This document shows, piece by piece, positions 1 to 9,568 of a stretch of 64,000 bases of DNA. Every line of letters starts with the position of its first letter. The stretch's first letter is position 1. Made by a program: the position numbers and the translations under genes. This DNA comes from Idiomarina baltica OS145 (GTDB lineage: Bacteria; Pseudomonadota; Gammaproteobacteria; Enterobacterales; Alteromonadaceae), in the NCBI RefSeq assembly GCF_000152885.1, contig NZ_CH672405.1, forward strand, positions 14,472 through 78,471, in the 5' to 3' direction. Under the pieces are notes generated by a model, which worked only from the letters and a program-made list of their open reading frames with translations, was not told the DNA's origin and did not search any database.

Positions 1-570
1 TTGCAAGTTTTCAAGAAGCTCTTCACGCTCTGCACTGTTTTCTTTCTCGATAACTGCGCGGCGAGAAACAACAACGTTGTTGCGCTTCTGATCAAGCTTG
101 ATAACTTTGAATTCAAGGTCTTTGTTTTCAAGGTGTGCAGTTTCACGTACTGGACGTACGTCAACCAATGAACCTGGCAAGAACGCGCGAACGCCGCCAA
201 GATCCACAGTGAAACCACCTTTAACTTTACCAGAAATGATACCAGTAACAGTTGCGTTATCTTCGTATGCTTTTTCCAGCTGCAGCCAAGCTTCATAGCG
301 CTTAGCTTTTTCGCGTGAAAGAATTGTTTCACCGAAACCGTCTTCAACCGCGTCTAACGCTACGTCGATCTCGTCACCTACGGTGATTTCAAGTTCGCCG
401 TCAGCATTACGGAATTGTTCGGCAGGGATAGCACTTTCAGATTTCAGGCCTGCGTCGACTAAAACAAGATCTTTTTCGATCGCAACGACAGTACCTTTAA
501 CGATAGAACCCGGACGAGTTTCGACTTCTTTCAGGCTCTCTTCAAACAGCTGTGCAAAATTTTCTGACAT
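1..570 (-). CDS. rpsA: 30S ribosomal protein S1 (N-terminal part; runs off the window)
   Basis: Only the first 190 codons are in the window; the gene continues beyond base 1. The protein begins [13 protein letters not shown] and contains the first S1/OB repeat (about residues 20-87: [41 protein letters not shown]) and most of the second ([30 protein letters not shown]). S1 binds mRNA at the small subunit and helps start translation on weak or structured leaders; E. coli S1 is 557 residues. It lies downstream of cmk on the same strand, as in many gammaproteobacteria. The start is the ATG at 568-570, with no strong Shine-Dalgarno sequence, as is typical for rpsA. Confidence 0.97.
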   Translation of the reverse strand, partial: MSENFAQLFEESLKEVETRPGSIVKGTVVAIEKDLVLVDAGLKSESAIPAEQFRNADGELEITVGDEIDVALDAVEDGFGETILSREKAKRYEAWLQLEKAYEDNATVTGIISGKVKGGFTVDLGGVRAFLPGSLVDVRPVRETAHLENKDLEFKVIKLDQKRNNVVVSRRAVIEKENSAEREELLENLQ

Positions 571-687
571 ATGTATTAACTTCACTTTTTAGATGACATC
601 CACTGGACATCCTGTTCAGCGGGGTTATTAAATTCACCTGCACGTATCCTTACAGCAGGTCCCTAAATAGCTCGTCTTAATGACCAG
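571..687 (-). promoter_or_regulatory. rpsA leader with GGA-bearing hairpins
   Basis: The gap between cmk and rpsA can fold on the minus strand. ACCTGC/GCAGGT (636-660) closes a loop containing GGA, and a segment nearer the start has two direct copies of GGATGTC (about 594-612). The ribosome-binding region just before the ATG is weak. In E. coli the rpsA leader has GGA-loop hairpins and no canonical Shine-Dalgarno, and S1 represses its own translation there. That this leader works the same way is inference from layout. Confidence 0.4.
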
Positions 688-1380
688 CTAGCTAGTTTGT
701 GACAGTTTGCTATGTGCAAACTCCATAACCGAATCGACGACTTCCTCTATGCTTTTGTCACTTGAATCGATGTACAAAGCATCTTCGGCCGGTTTAAGCG
801 GTGCGACAGCACGATTTGTGTCGCGATCGTCGCGCTCTTTAATTTCGGTTATTAATTGGTCAATGTTAGCATCAAAACCTTTTTCCTTCAATTGCAGGAA
901 GCGACGTTGTGCACGCTCCTCAGCAGAGGCGGTCAAGAATACTTTGGCTTCAGCATCAGTAAATACCACTGTGCCCATATCTCGTCCGTCGGCAATCAGG
1001 CCTGGAAGCTCTTTGAAACCACGTTGACGCCTTAACAACGCTTCTCTAACCCTTGGTAGCGCAGCGATCTTAGATGCCATGTTACCCACGCTTTCAGTGC
1101 GAATTGTCAGGGTTACATCCTCACCTTCTAAGATGATATGCGTTAGGCTTTTGTCTTCCTCGGCTTCGAATTTCACATCTAGGTGTGAAGCTAACGTGAC
1201 AAGTTTTTCTTCTTCTTCGGGCCTAAAGTCGTGATGAATCGCGGCTAATGCCAAAACACGATAGATTGCGCCACTATCAAGAAGATGCCAGCCTAATTTC
1301 TCGGCCAACAAACGGCTCACTGTGCCTTTGCCTGAGCCACTTGGCCCATCGATTGTAATTACGGGTACGCGAGTCGCCAT
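688..1380 (-). CDS. cmk: Cytidylate kinase
   Basis: Transfers phosphate from ATP to CMP and dCMP in the cytoplasm, feeding CTP and dCTP synthesis. With the chosen start the protein is 230 residues, close to E. coli Cmk (227). It opens [20 protein letters not shown], a P-loop typical of the family, followed by the CMP-binding segment ([12 protein letters not shown]) and [10 protein letters not shown] with the lid region. An in-frame upstream extension of 27 codons to 1461 exists, but the ATG at 1380 has an AGAGGA Shine-Dalgarno seven bases upstream and matches homologues. It sits between aroA and rpsA in the usual order, with its own candidate promoter (TATAAT on the minus strand at 1424-1429). 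Confidence 0.96.
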   Translation of the reverse strand: MATRVPVITIDGPSGSGKGTVSRLLAEKLGWHLLDSGAIYRVLALAAIHHDFRPEEEEKLVTLASHLDVKFEAEEDKSLTHIILEGEDVTLTIRTESVGNMASKIAALPRVREALLRRQRGFKELPGLIADGRDMGTVVFTDAEAKVFLTASAEERAQRRFLQLKEKGFDANIDQLITEIKERDDRDTNRAVAPLKPAEDALYIDSSDKSIEEVVDSVMEFAHSKLSQTS

Positions 1381-1423
1381 AAATTCCTCTATTTGCCCTG
1401 CTCTTTGCAGATTTAAGCGCGCA

Positions 1424-1429
1424 ATTATA
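1424..1429 (-). promoter_or_regulatory. Candidate -10 element of the cmk promoter
   Basis: A perfect TATAAT reads on the minus strand in the aroA-cmk gap, about 44 bases before the cmk ATG. No good -35 hexamer is visible at 17 bases. The placement would let cmk-rpsA be transcribed separately from gyrA-serC-hisC-aroA. Confidence 0.4.
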
Positions 1430-1468
1430 CTGATTTGTGAAAATTTTGCATCTTTTGTCACGCGCCGT

Positions 1469-1489
1469 TTACATCAAAGTTTGATGTAA
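1469..1489. repeat. Perfect 21-bp palindrome between aroA and cmk
   Basis: Two 10-base arms, TTACATCAAA and TTTGATGTAA, flank a single central base. It starts nine bases after the aroA stop (minus-strand reading) and lies about 40 bases upstream of the candidate cmk -10. There is no T-run after it on either strand, so it does not look like an intrinsic terminator; it could be an operator or an RNA hairpin at the aroA 3' end. I do not recognise the binding protein. Confidence 0.5.
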
Positions 1490-1498
1490 GACTATATT

Positions 1499-2803
1499 TT
1501 AATCGTGACAAAGCCGTGAAAACTCATCAAAAAATTGCGGATAGGTCTTCGAGCAGCATTGAGGATCGTTGATGCTGACGCCTACCGGAGAAAACGCAAT
1601 CAAGGCACTACACATCGCCATGCGGTGATCATCATAGGTATCTAGCAAAGCATGTTGCCAATGCGCTGGAGCCATCACTGATAAATAATCTTCGCCCTCT
1701 TCCACCTGAGCGCCGACTTTACGCAATTCAGCCGCCATCGCCGCCAATCGGTCGGTTTCTTTTACGCGCCAACTAGCGACGTTACGAATCACCGTCGTTC
1801 CTTGAGCAAATAATGCCATAGGAGCGAGCGTCATTGCGGCATCAGGCAGATTATTGCAATCCACATCGATGGCTTTCAATTCAGTGCTCCGGGATACACG
1901 AATTGCGTTATCCAACATCTCGACGTTTGCTCCCATTTGCTGCGCTAGTTCAGCAAAATGTACGTCGCCCTGAATTGAATTTTTACCCACGCCATAAATC
2001 GTGATTGGACCACCACTAATTGCTGCCGCGCCGATCCAGTAGCTCGCTCCGCTTGCATCACCTTCAACAAAGTAACTGCCTGGCGAACGATAGCTCTGGC
2101 GACCGGGAATTTTGTAATGACGGTCACTGTGTTTATCAATTTGAATGCCAAAATCACGCAGCATCGATAAGGTGAGTTCGATATAAGGAACCGAGATAAC
2201 CTCGTTCACTAATAACAATTCGCTGTCGTCAGCAAGCAAAGGTAAAGCCATCAACAACGCCGAGATGTATTGGCTCGACGCGCTGCCATCAATAGTCACC
2301 TCTCCGCCCTTAAAACCACTCTCGATAGTCAACGGTAAGAAACCGGGTTCTGCATGACACTGAATGTTTGCGCCGGCCGCGGTTAAGCTGTCAATTAACG
2401 CCGCGATTGGACGCTCGCGCATGCGCGCATTGCCATCAAGCCGCATCACTTGCGTGTTGCTCAATGAGGCGGCGAGCACAGCGACAAGAGGACGGACGGC
2501 AGTGCCTGCATTGCCAAGATAGAGTTCGTTATGAGCGGGTTGCCAACGGCCACCACAGCCTTCGACTTGGTATTCGGAGGGATCCAAATCACTGCGTTTA
2601 ACAGATACGCCGAGTGTCGTTAAGGCATCGATCATGCGCGCCGTATCATCACTTTCAAGCACATTCTTTAAGGTCACAGGTTGGCCACACAATGCCGCCA
2701 TCAGCAGTGCACGGTTTGAGATGCTCTTCGAACCCGGCAGTGTAACCGTGCCGCTACACGCTGAACGCGGTGCAAGGTGTAGCGGATCAGGTAAATTCAA
2801 CAA
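1499..2803 (-). CDS. aroA: 3-phosphoshikimate 1-carboxyvinyltransferase (EPSP synthase)
   Basis: Joins phosphoenolpyruvate to shikimate-3-phosphate, the sixth step of the shikimate pathway. The N-terminal signature LPGSKSISNRALL, the LYLGNAGTAVRPL segment, DGNARMRERPI and, near the C-terminus, the RVKETDRL and DDHRMAM motifs are all present. It follows hisC on the same strand. No ATG is available. I prefer TTG at 2803 because AAAGG lies seven bases upstream and the distance to LPGSKS then matches E. coli AroA. The frame stays open to TTG at 2824, which would overlap hisC by 11 bases. The likely order gyrA-serC-hisC-aroA suggests one amino-acid transcript. Confidence 0.95.
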   Translation of the reverse strand: MLNLPDPLHLAPRSACSGTVTLPGSKSISNRALLMAALCGQPVTLKNVLESDDTARMIDALTTLGVSVKRSDLDPSEYQVEGCGGRWQPAHNELYLGNAGTAVRPLVAVLAASLSNTQVMRLDGNARMRERPIAALIDSLTAAGANIQCHAEPGFLPLTIESGFKGGEVTIDGSASSQYISALLMALPLLADDSELLLVNEVISVPYIELTLSMLRDFGIQIDKHSDRHYKIPGRQSYRSPGSYFVEGDASGASYWIGAAAISGGPITIYGVGKNSIQGDVHFAELAQQMGANVEMLDNAIRVSRSTELKAIDVDCNNLPDAAMTLAPMALFAQGTTVIRNVASWRVKETDRLAAMAAELRKVGAQVEEGEDYLSVMAPAHWQHALLDTYDDHRMAMCSALIAFSPVGVSINDPQCCSKTYPQFFDEFSRLCHD

Positions 2804-2813
2804 CGTAATACCT

Positions 2814-3917
2814 TTATTTAACAATGCGCTCCATCGCTTCGATGAACGCTTGGTTCTCTTCTGGCAGACCGATACTTACACGCAGATGATGAGGTAATTC
2901 GTAGCCTGCGACTGGACGTACAATCACGCCTTCATGCAATAATTTTTGATAAATATCATCAGCGTCCGATCCCACTTCAATAGTGAGGAAGTTGCCGTAC
3001 GAAGGAATATAATTAAAGTTGTGTTGTTCGCAAAAGCGAATCAACTGCTGCATCCCTTGTGCATTGACGCGCACCGCTTCAGCGAGATAATCATCATCGT
3101 CTAATGCCACTTCCGCCGCTTTCAATGACAGCGCATTAACATTAAACGGTTGGCGAATACGGTTCATTAAGTCGGCAATCGCCGCAGAGCTCACCGAAAA
3201 GCCAGCACGTAACCCTGCAAGGCCATAGGCTTTTGAAAAGGTGCGTGTCACAACCAAATTATCGAATTCAGCTAACCACTCAATTGAAGGCGCGCGCTCG
3301 TCATTCGGAATATATTCGTAATAGGCTTCATCAAGCACAACCAAAACGTTATCAGGTACTTGTTTGACAAAGCTATACAACGCATCTGTAGTCAAAAATG
3401 TGCCCGTCGGATTATTTGGGTTAGCGACGAATATCATTTTGGTTTTGGGCGTTATCGCCGCCAGCATCCCCTCAAGGTCATGCCCATAATCCTTTGCAGG
3501 AACCGCGACAGGCGTAGCTCCAATTGCTTTCGTCACCAATGGATAAACAACAAACGCATGCTGAGAAAAAATAACTTCGTGTTGATCACTGACAAAGGTA
3601 CGCGCTAATAGCTCGAGTACGTCATTTGAGCCATTACCTAAGGTCACTTGATTTGTCGCTACCGAGAACTTGTCAGCAATTTTGCTTTTGAGATAAAAGC
3701 CATTAGCGTCCGGGTAACGAATTAAATCATCGATTTCACCCTGAAGGGCTTGCTTGACACGAGCACTAATACCCAACGGATTCTCATTTGAAGCCAACTT
3801 AACGACTTTATCTAAGCCCAATTCGCGCTGCAGTTCATCCATCGGTTTACCCGCTTGATAGGGTTGTAATTCCCTAACGCCGGGATTCGCCATCTGGGTT
3901 GCATCAAACTTTGCCAT
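2814..3917 (-). CDS. hisC: Histidinol-phosphate aminotransferase
   Basis: PLP-dependent aminotransferase converting imidazole-acetol phosphate and glutamate to histidinol phosphate; copies in this setting often also transaminate aromatic keto acids. The fold type I motifs are clear: KLASNENPLG near the N-terminus, NPNNPTGT, DEAYYEY with the PLP-binding Asp and Tyr, and TFSKAYGLAGLRAGF carrying the Schiff-base lysine. Placement between serC and aroA, rather than in a his operon, resembles the hisC2 copy next to shikimate genes in Pseudomonas-type genomes; pheA, common there, is absent here. The ATG at 3917 is preferred over 3923 because GAAGGA sits six bases before it. Confidence 0.94.
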   Translation of the reverse strand: MAKFDATQMANPGVRELQPYQAGKPMDELQRELGLDKVVKLASNENPLGISARVKQALQGEIDDLIRYPDANGFYLKSKIADKFSVATNQVTLGNGSNDVLELLARTFVSDQHEVIFSQHAFVVYPLVTKAIGATPVAVPAKDYGHDLEGMLAAITPKTKMIFVANPNNPTGTFLTTDALYSFVKQVPDNVLVVLDEAYYEYIPNDERAPSIEWLAEFDNLVVTRTFSKAYGLAGLRAGFSVSSAAIADLMNRIRQPFNVNALSLKAAEVALDDDDYLAEAVRVNAQGMQQLIRFCEQHNFNYIPSYGNFLTIEVGSDADDIYQKLLHEGVIVRPVAGYELPHHLRVSIGLPEENQAFIEAMERIVK

Positions 3918-3958
3918 GCTCATTCCTTCTTTTGTTCTTTTATTTTTTATAAGCAGAT

Positions 3959-5044
3959 TTAGCCGTGGGTACGCTCAAACTCGCGCATAAAGTCGATCAA
4001 CGCCTCGACGCCTTCATAAGGCATGGCATTATATAGACTCGCGCGCATGCCACCGACAAATCGGTGACCTTTGAGACCGACTAGGCCTGCCTGATGAGCT
4101 TGCTCTAGAAAGTGCTTGTCGAGCTCATCGTCAGCTAACTGAAAGGGTACATTCATAATAGAACGATAGTCAGGGTGAACTTCATTTCGATAGAAGTCAG
4201 ACGCGTCAACATAGTCATACAAAGCACTCGCTTTGCGTTGATTAAGTTCGCCAATACCCGCAAGACCGCCTTGTCTTTTAAGCCACTTAAACACGAGCCC
4301 AGAGAGGTACCATGCAAAGGTGTTGGGCGTGTTGTACATTGAGTTGTCTTTGGCCTGTAACTGATAGTCCATAATCGAACTCACTTCAGGTTGTGGTTGA
4401 CCTAAAAGTGACTTTTTAACAATCGCGATAGCAAAACCTGAAGGACCAATGTTTTTTTGAGCGCCTGCATAAATAACCCCAAAACGACTGACATCGAGTG
4501 GTGCTGACAGGATATTAGACGACATATCGGCAACGATAGGCGCCTGCACATCAGGAATATCATGAATCGCAATGCCGTCGACTGTCTCATTCGGGCAATA
4601 GTGGAAGTAACGCGCATTGTTACTTAATTGCCATTCACTCGCGGGTTGGATACGTTTGCCCTGCTCTGTTTGTTCAGCTGCGCCCACCACATTAACTTGG
4701 CTCACATACTTCTCAGCCTCTCGAATGGCATATCCTGACCAAGTGCCGCAATCAAGATAATCGACAGTGTCTGTTTTTGCTGCAATGTTTTGTGGCACGG
4801 CAGAGAACTGACCGCGACCACCGCCTTGCAAAAACAGTACATGATAGTCGTCCGGCACATTAAGCAACTCTCGCAAGTCTTGCTCCGCTTCTTGTGCCAT
4901 TTTTACGTAAGCAGGATCACGGTGTGAAAACTCCATCACCGAGACACCTGTACCGTTCCATTGTAAGAACTCTTCTTGTGCTTGCAGCATGACCTCGGCC
5001 GGCAACATCGCCGGCCCGGCCGAAAAGTTAAAGATCTTACTCAT
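3959..5044 (-). CDS. serC: Phosphoserine aminotransferase
   Basis: PLP enzyme that makes 3-phosphoserine from 3-phosphohydroxypyruvate in serine synthesis and acts in pyridoxine synthesis. The 361-residue protein matches the family length. It begins [15 protein letters not shown], carries the [13 protein letters not shown] loop and the PLP lysine motif [12 protein letters not shown], and ends with the MRASLYNAM segment. Its ATG overlaps the gyrA stop by eight bases (ATGAGTAA), so translation is probably coupled to gyrA. hisC follows 41 bases after its stop. Confidence 0.97.
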   Translation of the reverse strand: MSKIFNFSAGPAMLPAEVMLQAQEEFLQWNGTGVSVMEFSHRDPAYVKMAQEAEQDLRELLNVPDDYHVLFLQGGGRGQFSAVPQNIAAKTDTVDYLDCGTWSGYAIREAEKYVSQVNVVGAAEQTEQGKRIQPASEWQLSNNARYFHYCPNETVDGIAIHDIPDVQAPIVADMSSNILSAPLDVSRFGVIYAGAQKNIGPSGFAIAIVKKSLLGQPQPEVSSIMDYQLQAKDNSMYNTPNTFAWYLSGLVFKWLKRQGGLAGIGELNQRKASALYDYVDASDFYRNEVHPDYRSIMNVPFQLADDELDKHFLEQAHQAGLVGLKGHRFVGGMRASLYNAMPYEGVEALIDFMREFERTHG

Positions 5045-7676
5045 CGTTTGCCTCAGATTTATCAGACGGCTGTTGCTCGGATGTTGCTTCGCTTACTTCA
5101 CCCTCAACGACCACGTCTTCAAGTTCGTCCTCGTCGACTTCATCAATGCGTTGTAAGCCAACCACTTGTTCGTCGTCACCAGTACGGATTAAACGCACGC
5201 CTTGGGTGTTACGACCCACCATCGAAACTTCATTGACGCGCGTACGAACCAGCGTGCCTTTGTTACTGATGAGCATGATTTCGTTGCCATCCACGACTTC
5301 CATCGCGCCGACGACAGCACCATTACGTTCGCTGACTTTTATTGACACGACACCCTTAGTAGCGCGGCTCTTAGTCGGATATTCCTCAACCAAGGTGCGT
5401 TTACCAAAGCCGTTTTCTGTGACCGTCAGAATCGCCGCTTGTTGTTCATCTTCGTAAGTGCCCGGAACGATAAGGCTGACGACTTTCTGACCTTCTTCGA
5501 GACGGATACCACGCACACCGGTAGCCGTACGACCCATTGAACGTACTTGGTCCTCTCTAAAGCGAACGACTTTACCGCCGTCTGAGAACAGCATAATCTC
5601 TTGCTCACCATCGGTGATATCAACACCGATTAATTCGTCGCCTTCATTCAGGTTGAGCGCAATAATACCGCCGTTACGTGGGCGCGAGTATTCAGGTAAT
5701 GGTGTTTTCTTCACCGTGCCGTGCTTAGTCGCCATGATGACGAACTTATCTTCTGGATAATCACGGGTTGGTAGAATCGCCGTAATACGCTCATCCGATT
5801 CAAGCGGTAATAGGTTGACAATAGGCTTACCGCGCGAAGCGCGACTCGCCAACGGCAACTGGTAGACCTTCATCCAATAAATGCGACCACGGGTCGAGAA
5901 ACATAAGATGGTGTCGTGCGTATTGGCAACCCACAGGCGTTCAACGAAGTCGTCGTCTTTCATCTTCGTGGCTGCTTTACCTTTACCACCACGGCGTTGC
6001 GCTTCGTACTCAGTTAATGGCTGATACTTCACATAGCCTTCGTGAGACAGCGTTACCACAACGTCTTCTTCGTTGATCAAGTCTTCCATGCTGATATCGT
6101 GCGCAGCCGCGGTGATTTCCGTTTTACGTGCATCACCGAAGTTGTCACGAATTTCAACCAACTCTTCGCGAATCACTTCCATCAAACGTTCAGTTGAGCG
6201 CAAGATATGCAGGAGTTCTTCGATCTGTTTCAACAGACCTTTATATTCGTCTAGGATCTTCTCGTGCTCTAAGCCGGTCAGCTTATGCAAGCGAAGATCC
6301 AAAATAGCCTGTGCTTGCTCTTCGGTCAGGTAGTAGCTACCGTCACGAATACCGTACTCTTCTGGTAAGTGTTCAGGACGTGCTGCATCCACACCCGCGG
6401 ATTCGAGCATTGCCGCGACATTGCCTAACTGCCAGCCACGCGCGACCAAACCCTGCTTAGCTTCTGCTGGGGTTGGCGAGCGGCGAATAAGCTCAATCAC
6501 TTCATCGATATTCGCGAGTGAAATCGCCAAGCCTTCTAAAATGTGAGCGCGTTCACGCGCTTTGCGTAATTCATATACCGAGCGACGTGTCACCACTTCA
6601 CGGCGATGACGAACGAATGCGTCTAACACCTGATAAAGGTTGAACAGCTTAGGTTGGCCTTTATCAAGCGCAACCATGTTAATACCGAACACGACTTGCA
6701 TTTGCGTGTTGGCGTACAAGTGGTTGAGTACCACTTCGCCGACATCACCACGACGAATCTCGATAACGATACGCATACCGTCTTTGTCCGACTCATCGCG
6801 CAAGCCACTGATACCCTCAAGGCGTTTTTCTTTTACCAACTCAGCGATTTTCTCGATCAAGCGCGCTTTGTTCACCTGATATGGAATTTCACTGACGATA
6901 ATGCTTTCACGACCCGACTTTTCGTCAACTTCGACCTCGGCTTTAGCACGCAAATGAATGCGGCCGCGACCTGTTTTGTAGGCCTCGACAATGCCAGAAC
7001 GGCCCGAGATTGACGCCGCCGTTGGGAAGTCAGGTCCCGGAATAAACTCCATCAGCTCTTCAATGCTGATTTCTGGATTATCAATCAGCGCTAAGGTGCC
7101 ATTGATAACTTCGGTTAGGTTATGTGGAGGAATGTTGGTTGCCATGCCCACCGCTATACCCGACGAACCATTGACCATCAGGTTAGGCACTTTAGTTGGC
7201 AACACGTCTGGAATGCGCTCGGTACCATCGTAGTTATCAACAAAATCGACCGTTTCTTTGTCGAGATCGGCTAACAACTGATGGGCAATTTTCTCCATCC
7301 GAATTTCGGTATAACGCATGGCTGCGGCTGAATCACCGTCAACTGAACCGAAGTTACCTTGACCATCAACCAAGGTGTAGCGCAGCGAGAACGGTTGTGC
7401 CATACGCACGATGGTATCATAAACCGCACTGTCGCCATGTGGGTGATATTTACCGATAACGTCACCCACCACACGGGCAGACTTTTTATAGGGTTTGTTG
7501 AAGTCATTCCGCAATTCATTCATCGCGAAAAGTACGCGACGATGCACGGGTTTCAAACCATCCCGAACATCTGGAAGCGCTCGACCCACAATCACGCTCA
7601 TCGCGTAATCAAGATAAGAACTTTTTAATTCATCCTCGATATTGATGGGTGAGACTTCTCTAGCCAGATCGCTCAT
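5037..7676 (-). CDS. gyrA: DNA gyrase subunit A
   Basis: Breaks and rejoins DNA in the gyrase A2B2 tetramer, introducing negative supercoils. The 879-residue protein has the winged-helix breakage domain with catalytic Tyr122 in AMRYTEIRM, the coiled-coil region, and a six-bladed C-terminal wrapping domain with the GyrA box QRRGGKG. In the quinolone-resistance region, residues 81-87 read GDSAVYD, so Ser83 and Asp87 (E. coli numbering matches) are the susceptible type. The tail is acidic, as in other gammaproteobacteria. It is divergent from ubiG across 150 bases and begins the minus-strand set gyrA-serC-hisC-aroA. Confidence 0.98.
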   Translation of the reverse strand: MSDLAREVSPINIEDELKSSYLDYAMSVIVGRALPDVRDGLKPVHRRVLFAMNELRNDFNKPYKKSARVVGDVIGKYHPHGDSAVYDTIVRMAQPFSLRYTLVDGQGNFGSVDGDSAAAMRYTEIRMEKIAHQLLADLDKETVDFVDNYDGTERIPDVLPTKVPNLMVNGSSGIAVGMATNIPPHNLTEVINGTLALIDNPEISIEELMEFIPGPDFPTAASISGRSGIVEAYKTGRGRIHLRAKAEVEVDEKSGRESIIVSEIPYQVNKARLIEKIAELVKEKRLEGISGLRDESDKDGMRIVIEIRRGDVGEVVLNHLYANTQMQVVFGINMVALDKGQPKLFNLYQVLDAFVRHRREVVTRRSVYELRKARERAHILEGLAISLANIDEVIELIRRSPTPAEAKQGLVARGWQLGNVAAMLESAGVDAARPEHLPEEYGIRDGSYYLTEEQAQAILDLRLHKLTGLEHEKILDEYKGLLKQIEELLHILRSTERLMEVIREELVEIRDNFGDARKTEITAAAHDISMEDLINEEDVVVTLSHEGYVKYQPLTEYEAQRRGGKGKAATKMKDDDFVERLWVANTHDTILCFSTRGRIYWMKVYQLPLASRASRGKPIVNLLPLESDERITAILPTRDYPEDKFVIMATKHGTVKKTPLPEYSRPRNGGIIALNLNEGDELIGVDITDGEQEIMLFSDGGKVVRFREDQVRSMGRTATGVRGIRLEEGQKVVSLIVPGTYEDEQQAAILTVTENGFGKRTLVEEYPTKSRATKGVVSIKVSERNGAVVGAMEVVDGNEIMLISNKGTLVRTRVNEVSMVGRNTQGVRLIRTGDDEQVVGLQRIDEVDEDELEDVVVEGEVSEATSEQQPSDKSEANDE

Positions 7677-7743
7677 ATATGTATCCCTAAACTCAAGCTA
7701 TACTTAATCGTTGTTATAATTAATTAGGTATTGTACCCGTCAC

Positions 7744-7767
7744 AGGGTGAACACGCACCCTCTTTTT
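7744..7767 (+). terminator. Terminator-like hairpin in the gyrA-ubiG divergent region
   Basis: AGGGTG and CACCCT form a six-pair stem around a six-base loop, followed by CTTTTT. It lies about 60 bases before ubiG and some 25 bases after a TATAAT at 7715-7720. No plus-strand gene upstream would need terminating, so it may attenuate the ubiG transcript or have no function. Confidence 0.3.
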
Positions 7768-7826
7768 CAAAAACGTCCGCTGATGTAAACTCTATAGAAG
7801 TTACGCCAATTTGGAACCTCTAACAC

Positions 7827-8561
7827 ATGTCAGAACGAGCCTCTTTAAGAGCCCTTAGCAATAACGTTGACGAAAAAGAAATCGAAAAATTCTCCGCCCT
7901 TGCTTCGCGGTGGTGGGACACCGAGGGCGAATTCAAACCGCTACATCAAATTAATCCACTGCGATTAACCTTTATTGAACAGCAAGTAGGCGGGTTATTC
8001 AACAAGCATGTTGTTGATGTCGGTTGCGGTGGTGGTTTATTAACCGAAGGTATGGCAAGTCGTGGTGCTCGAGTAACCGGTATCGATCTCGCTCACGACT
8101 CGTTAGAGGTCGCTCGGTTACATGCATTGGAATCGCAACTCAGTATCGACTATCAACAAGTCAGCGCTGAAAACTTTGCTGCAGAAAATTCCGCACAGTT
8201 TGATGTCGTCACGTGTCTGGAAATGCTCGAACACGTTCCTGACCCTGCGGCCATTGTAAGCGCGGTATGTGAGATGGTTAAACCCGGCGGTTACGCTATT
8301 TTCTCGACGTTAAATCGCAACGTGAAGTCTTGGCTGCTGGGTATTGTGGCAGCTGAACATGTTTTACGTTGGGTGCCCAAAGGGACTCACCAGCATCAAC
8401 GATTTATCAAGCCTTCTGAATTGCTGCGTATGACAGATGCCCATGGATTGCAAGCAATGAAGATGAATGGCATCGTATATAAGCCATTGCAAGGCTTTAT
8501 GCTAGACGAACATGATGTCGACGTGAATTACATCGTTGCACTTCATAAACCAGACCGTTAA
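7827..8561 (+). CDS. ubiG: Bifunctional ubiquinone O-methyltransferase UbiG
   Basis: SAM-dependent enzyme that carries out both O-methylations in ubiquinone synthesis. The 244 residues include the family opening (NNVDEKEIEKFSALASRWWDTEGEFKPLHQINPLR), the SAM-binding motif VVDVGCGGGLLTEGMA (from residue 62) and the substrate region HVPDPAAIV and STLNRNVKSW. It sits head to head with gyrA, the arrangement of E. coli. A weak GGAACC sequence precedes the ATG. The phosphatase gene starts 17 bases after its stop, so the two are probably cotranscribed. Confidence 0.97.
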   Translation: MSERASLRALSNNVDEKEIEKFSALASRWWDTEGEFKPLHQINPLRLTFIEQQVGGLFNKHVVDVGCGGGLLTEGMASRGARVTGIDLAHDSLEVARLHALESQLSIDYQQVSAENFAAENSAQFDVVTCLEMLEHVPDPAAIVSAVCEMVKPGGYAIFSTLNRNVKSWLLGIVAAEHVLRWVPKGTHQHQRFIKPSELLRMTDAHGLQAMKMNGIVYKPLQGFMLDEHDVDVNYIVALHKPDR

Positions 8562-8578
8562 CTCATTAGGGAACTCGC

Positions 8579-9241
8579 GTGAACAAACATCCGGTAGCTG
8601 CAGTTTTGTTTGACCTCGATGGCACATTATTAGATTCAGCACCGGATTTGGGCTTTGCGCTTAATCAAGTCTGTCGCGAAAATGGACTTCCGGAGATACC
8701 CGCAGAGGTATTTACGCCTGTTGCTTCGCACGGTTCTCGTGGGTTATTAGGTTTAACGCAATTGGATGAGGATGCGCTACTTGCGCTAAAACCAAGGTTT
8801 CTCGATATCTATCGCAGCAACTTAGCGCTTCACAGTAAGTTATTTGACGGTATCGAGATGTTACTGAGTTCGCTTCGCCGCAATCAGATTAAAATAGGTA
8901 TCGTCACCAATAAACCAGAGTTTCTTACGCACCCTCTGATTGCGCAGTTTGAAGCATTACAAAGTATCTCGGTAGTCGTCTGTGGTGATACATTGGAAGA
9001 AGCCAAACCGTCTCCCAAACCACTTTACTACGCAGCAGAACAACTTGCTGTCGATCCCAAGGACTGTGTGTATATAGGCGATGCAGAACGCGATATCGTG
9101 GCCGGGCGTAATGCAGGTATGGTGACGGTACTTGCAGAGTATGGCTATATCTCGAGTACTGACCAACCACAACAATGGTTAGCGGACTACACCATCGCTC
9201 ACCCCAATGCCTTGATGGAGCTACTCGCTTTACCAAAGTAG
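8579..9241 (+). CDS. HAD-superfamily phosphatase (phosphoglycolate / MurNAc-6-phosphate phosphatase type)
   Basis: A 220-residue HAD-IA hydrolase with the DxDGT nucleophile motif at residues 12-16 (FDLDGTLLDS), the Thr of motif II in VTNKPE, the motif III lysine in EEAKPSPKPLYY and the acidic motif IV GDAERDI. Such enzymes dephosphorylate small sugar or carboxylic acid phosphates. In Pseudomonas the gene after ubiG is mupP (N-acetylmuramic acid 6-phosphate phosphatase), often annotated gph, so MupP is a reasonable guess but not provable here. The start is GTG at 8579, right before MNKHPVAAVLFDLDG; a GGGAA sequence lies just upstream. Confidence 0.88.
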   Translation: MNKHPVAAVLFDLDGTLLDSAPDLGFALNQVCRENGLPEIPAEVFTPVASHGSRGLLGLTQLDEDALLALKPRFLDIYRSNLALHSKLFDGIEMLLSSLRRNQIKIGIVTNKPEFLTHPLIAQFEALQSISVVVCGDTLEEAKPSPKPLYYAAEQLAVDPKDCVYIGDAERDIVAGRNAGMVTVLAEYGYISSTDQPQQWLADYTIAHPNALMELLALPK

Positions 9242-9427
9242 ATGTTCTAAATCGTTCATTTTTTTAATAGTTTTTATGACACCTTTTTTGCATAGAACGC
9301 TTGTTTCTAAAGGCATGATTTTTTCAACTAAAAAATTATAAAATTTACACTTTCACGCAAGCCTATGCACGATAAGCGCTTGCAAAATTTCAAGCGGCTT
9401 TAAACGAATATTTACTACTAAATAGAC

Positions 9428-9456
9428 TTGATCGATGTGCGGGTTGTATCTAGTAT
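9428..9456 (+). promoter_or_regulatory. Candidate sigma70 promoter of nrdAB
   Basis: TTGATC and TAGTAT hexamers are separated by exactly 17 bases. Transcription would begin near 9463, giving a leader of about 105 bases that contains both NrdR boxes. Confidence 0.5.
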
Positions 9457-9472
9457 GCCTGTAACACATCGA

Positions 9473-9488
9473 CTACTAGATATTGTGT
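9473..9488 (+). promoter_or_regulatory. NrdR box 1
   Basis: The 16-mer CTACTAGATATTGTGT matches the palindromic NrdR consensus (ACACAATATATWGTGT) at 12 of 16 positions, with the right half perfect. It lies just after the predicted transcription start. Confidence 0.6.
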
Positions 9489-9513
9489 TCATTTGGTGTA
9501 CAGACCGAAAATC

Positions 9514-9529
9514 ACACAATATCTTGTGG
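9514..9529 (+). promoter_or_regulatory. NrdR box 2
   Basis: The 16-mer ACACAATATCTTGTGG matches the NrdR consensus at 14 of 16 positions. It starts 41 bases after box 1, close to four helical turns, so both sites face the same side of DNA, as expected for tandem NrdR binding. NrdR represses ribonucleotide reductase genes when dATP is high. Confidence 0.75.
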
Positions 9530-9568
9530 CCACAAATCTATAACAAACAGCTAAGAGTCGGCGCTAAA

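Larger units (their letters stand above)
9242..9568 (+). other. 327-base gap upstream of nrdA
   Basis: The first 180 bases are AT-rich with no gene or clear hairpin terminator. The second half holds the nrdA promoter (TTGATC at 9428-9433, 17-base spacer, TAGTAT at 9451-9456) and two NrdR boxes. The frame into nrdA stays open back to 9428, but that stretch reads as promoter, not protein. I saw no DnaA boxes. Confidence 0.55.

Noticed and set aside
9428-9568. Longer nrdA start adding 47 residues
   Set aside because: The extension covers the promoter and both NrdR boxes and does not resemble NrdA N-termini; ATG at 9569 matches the family.
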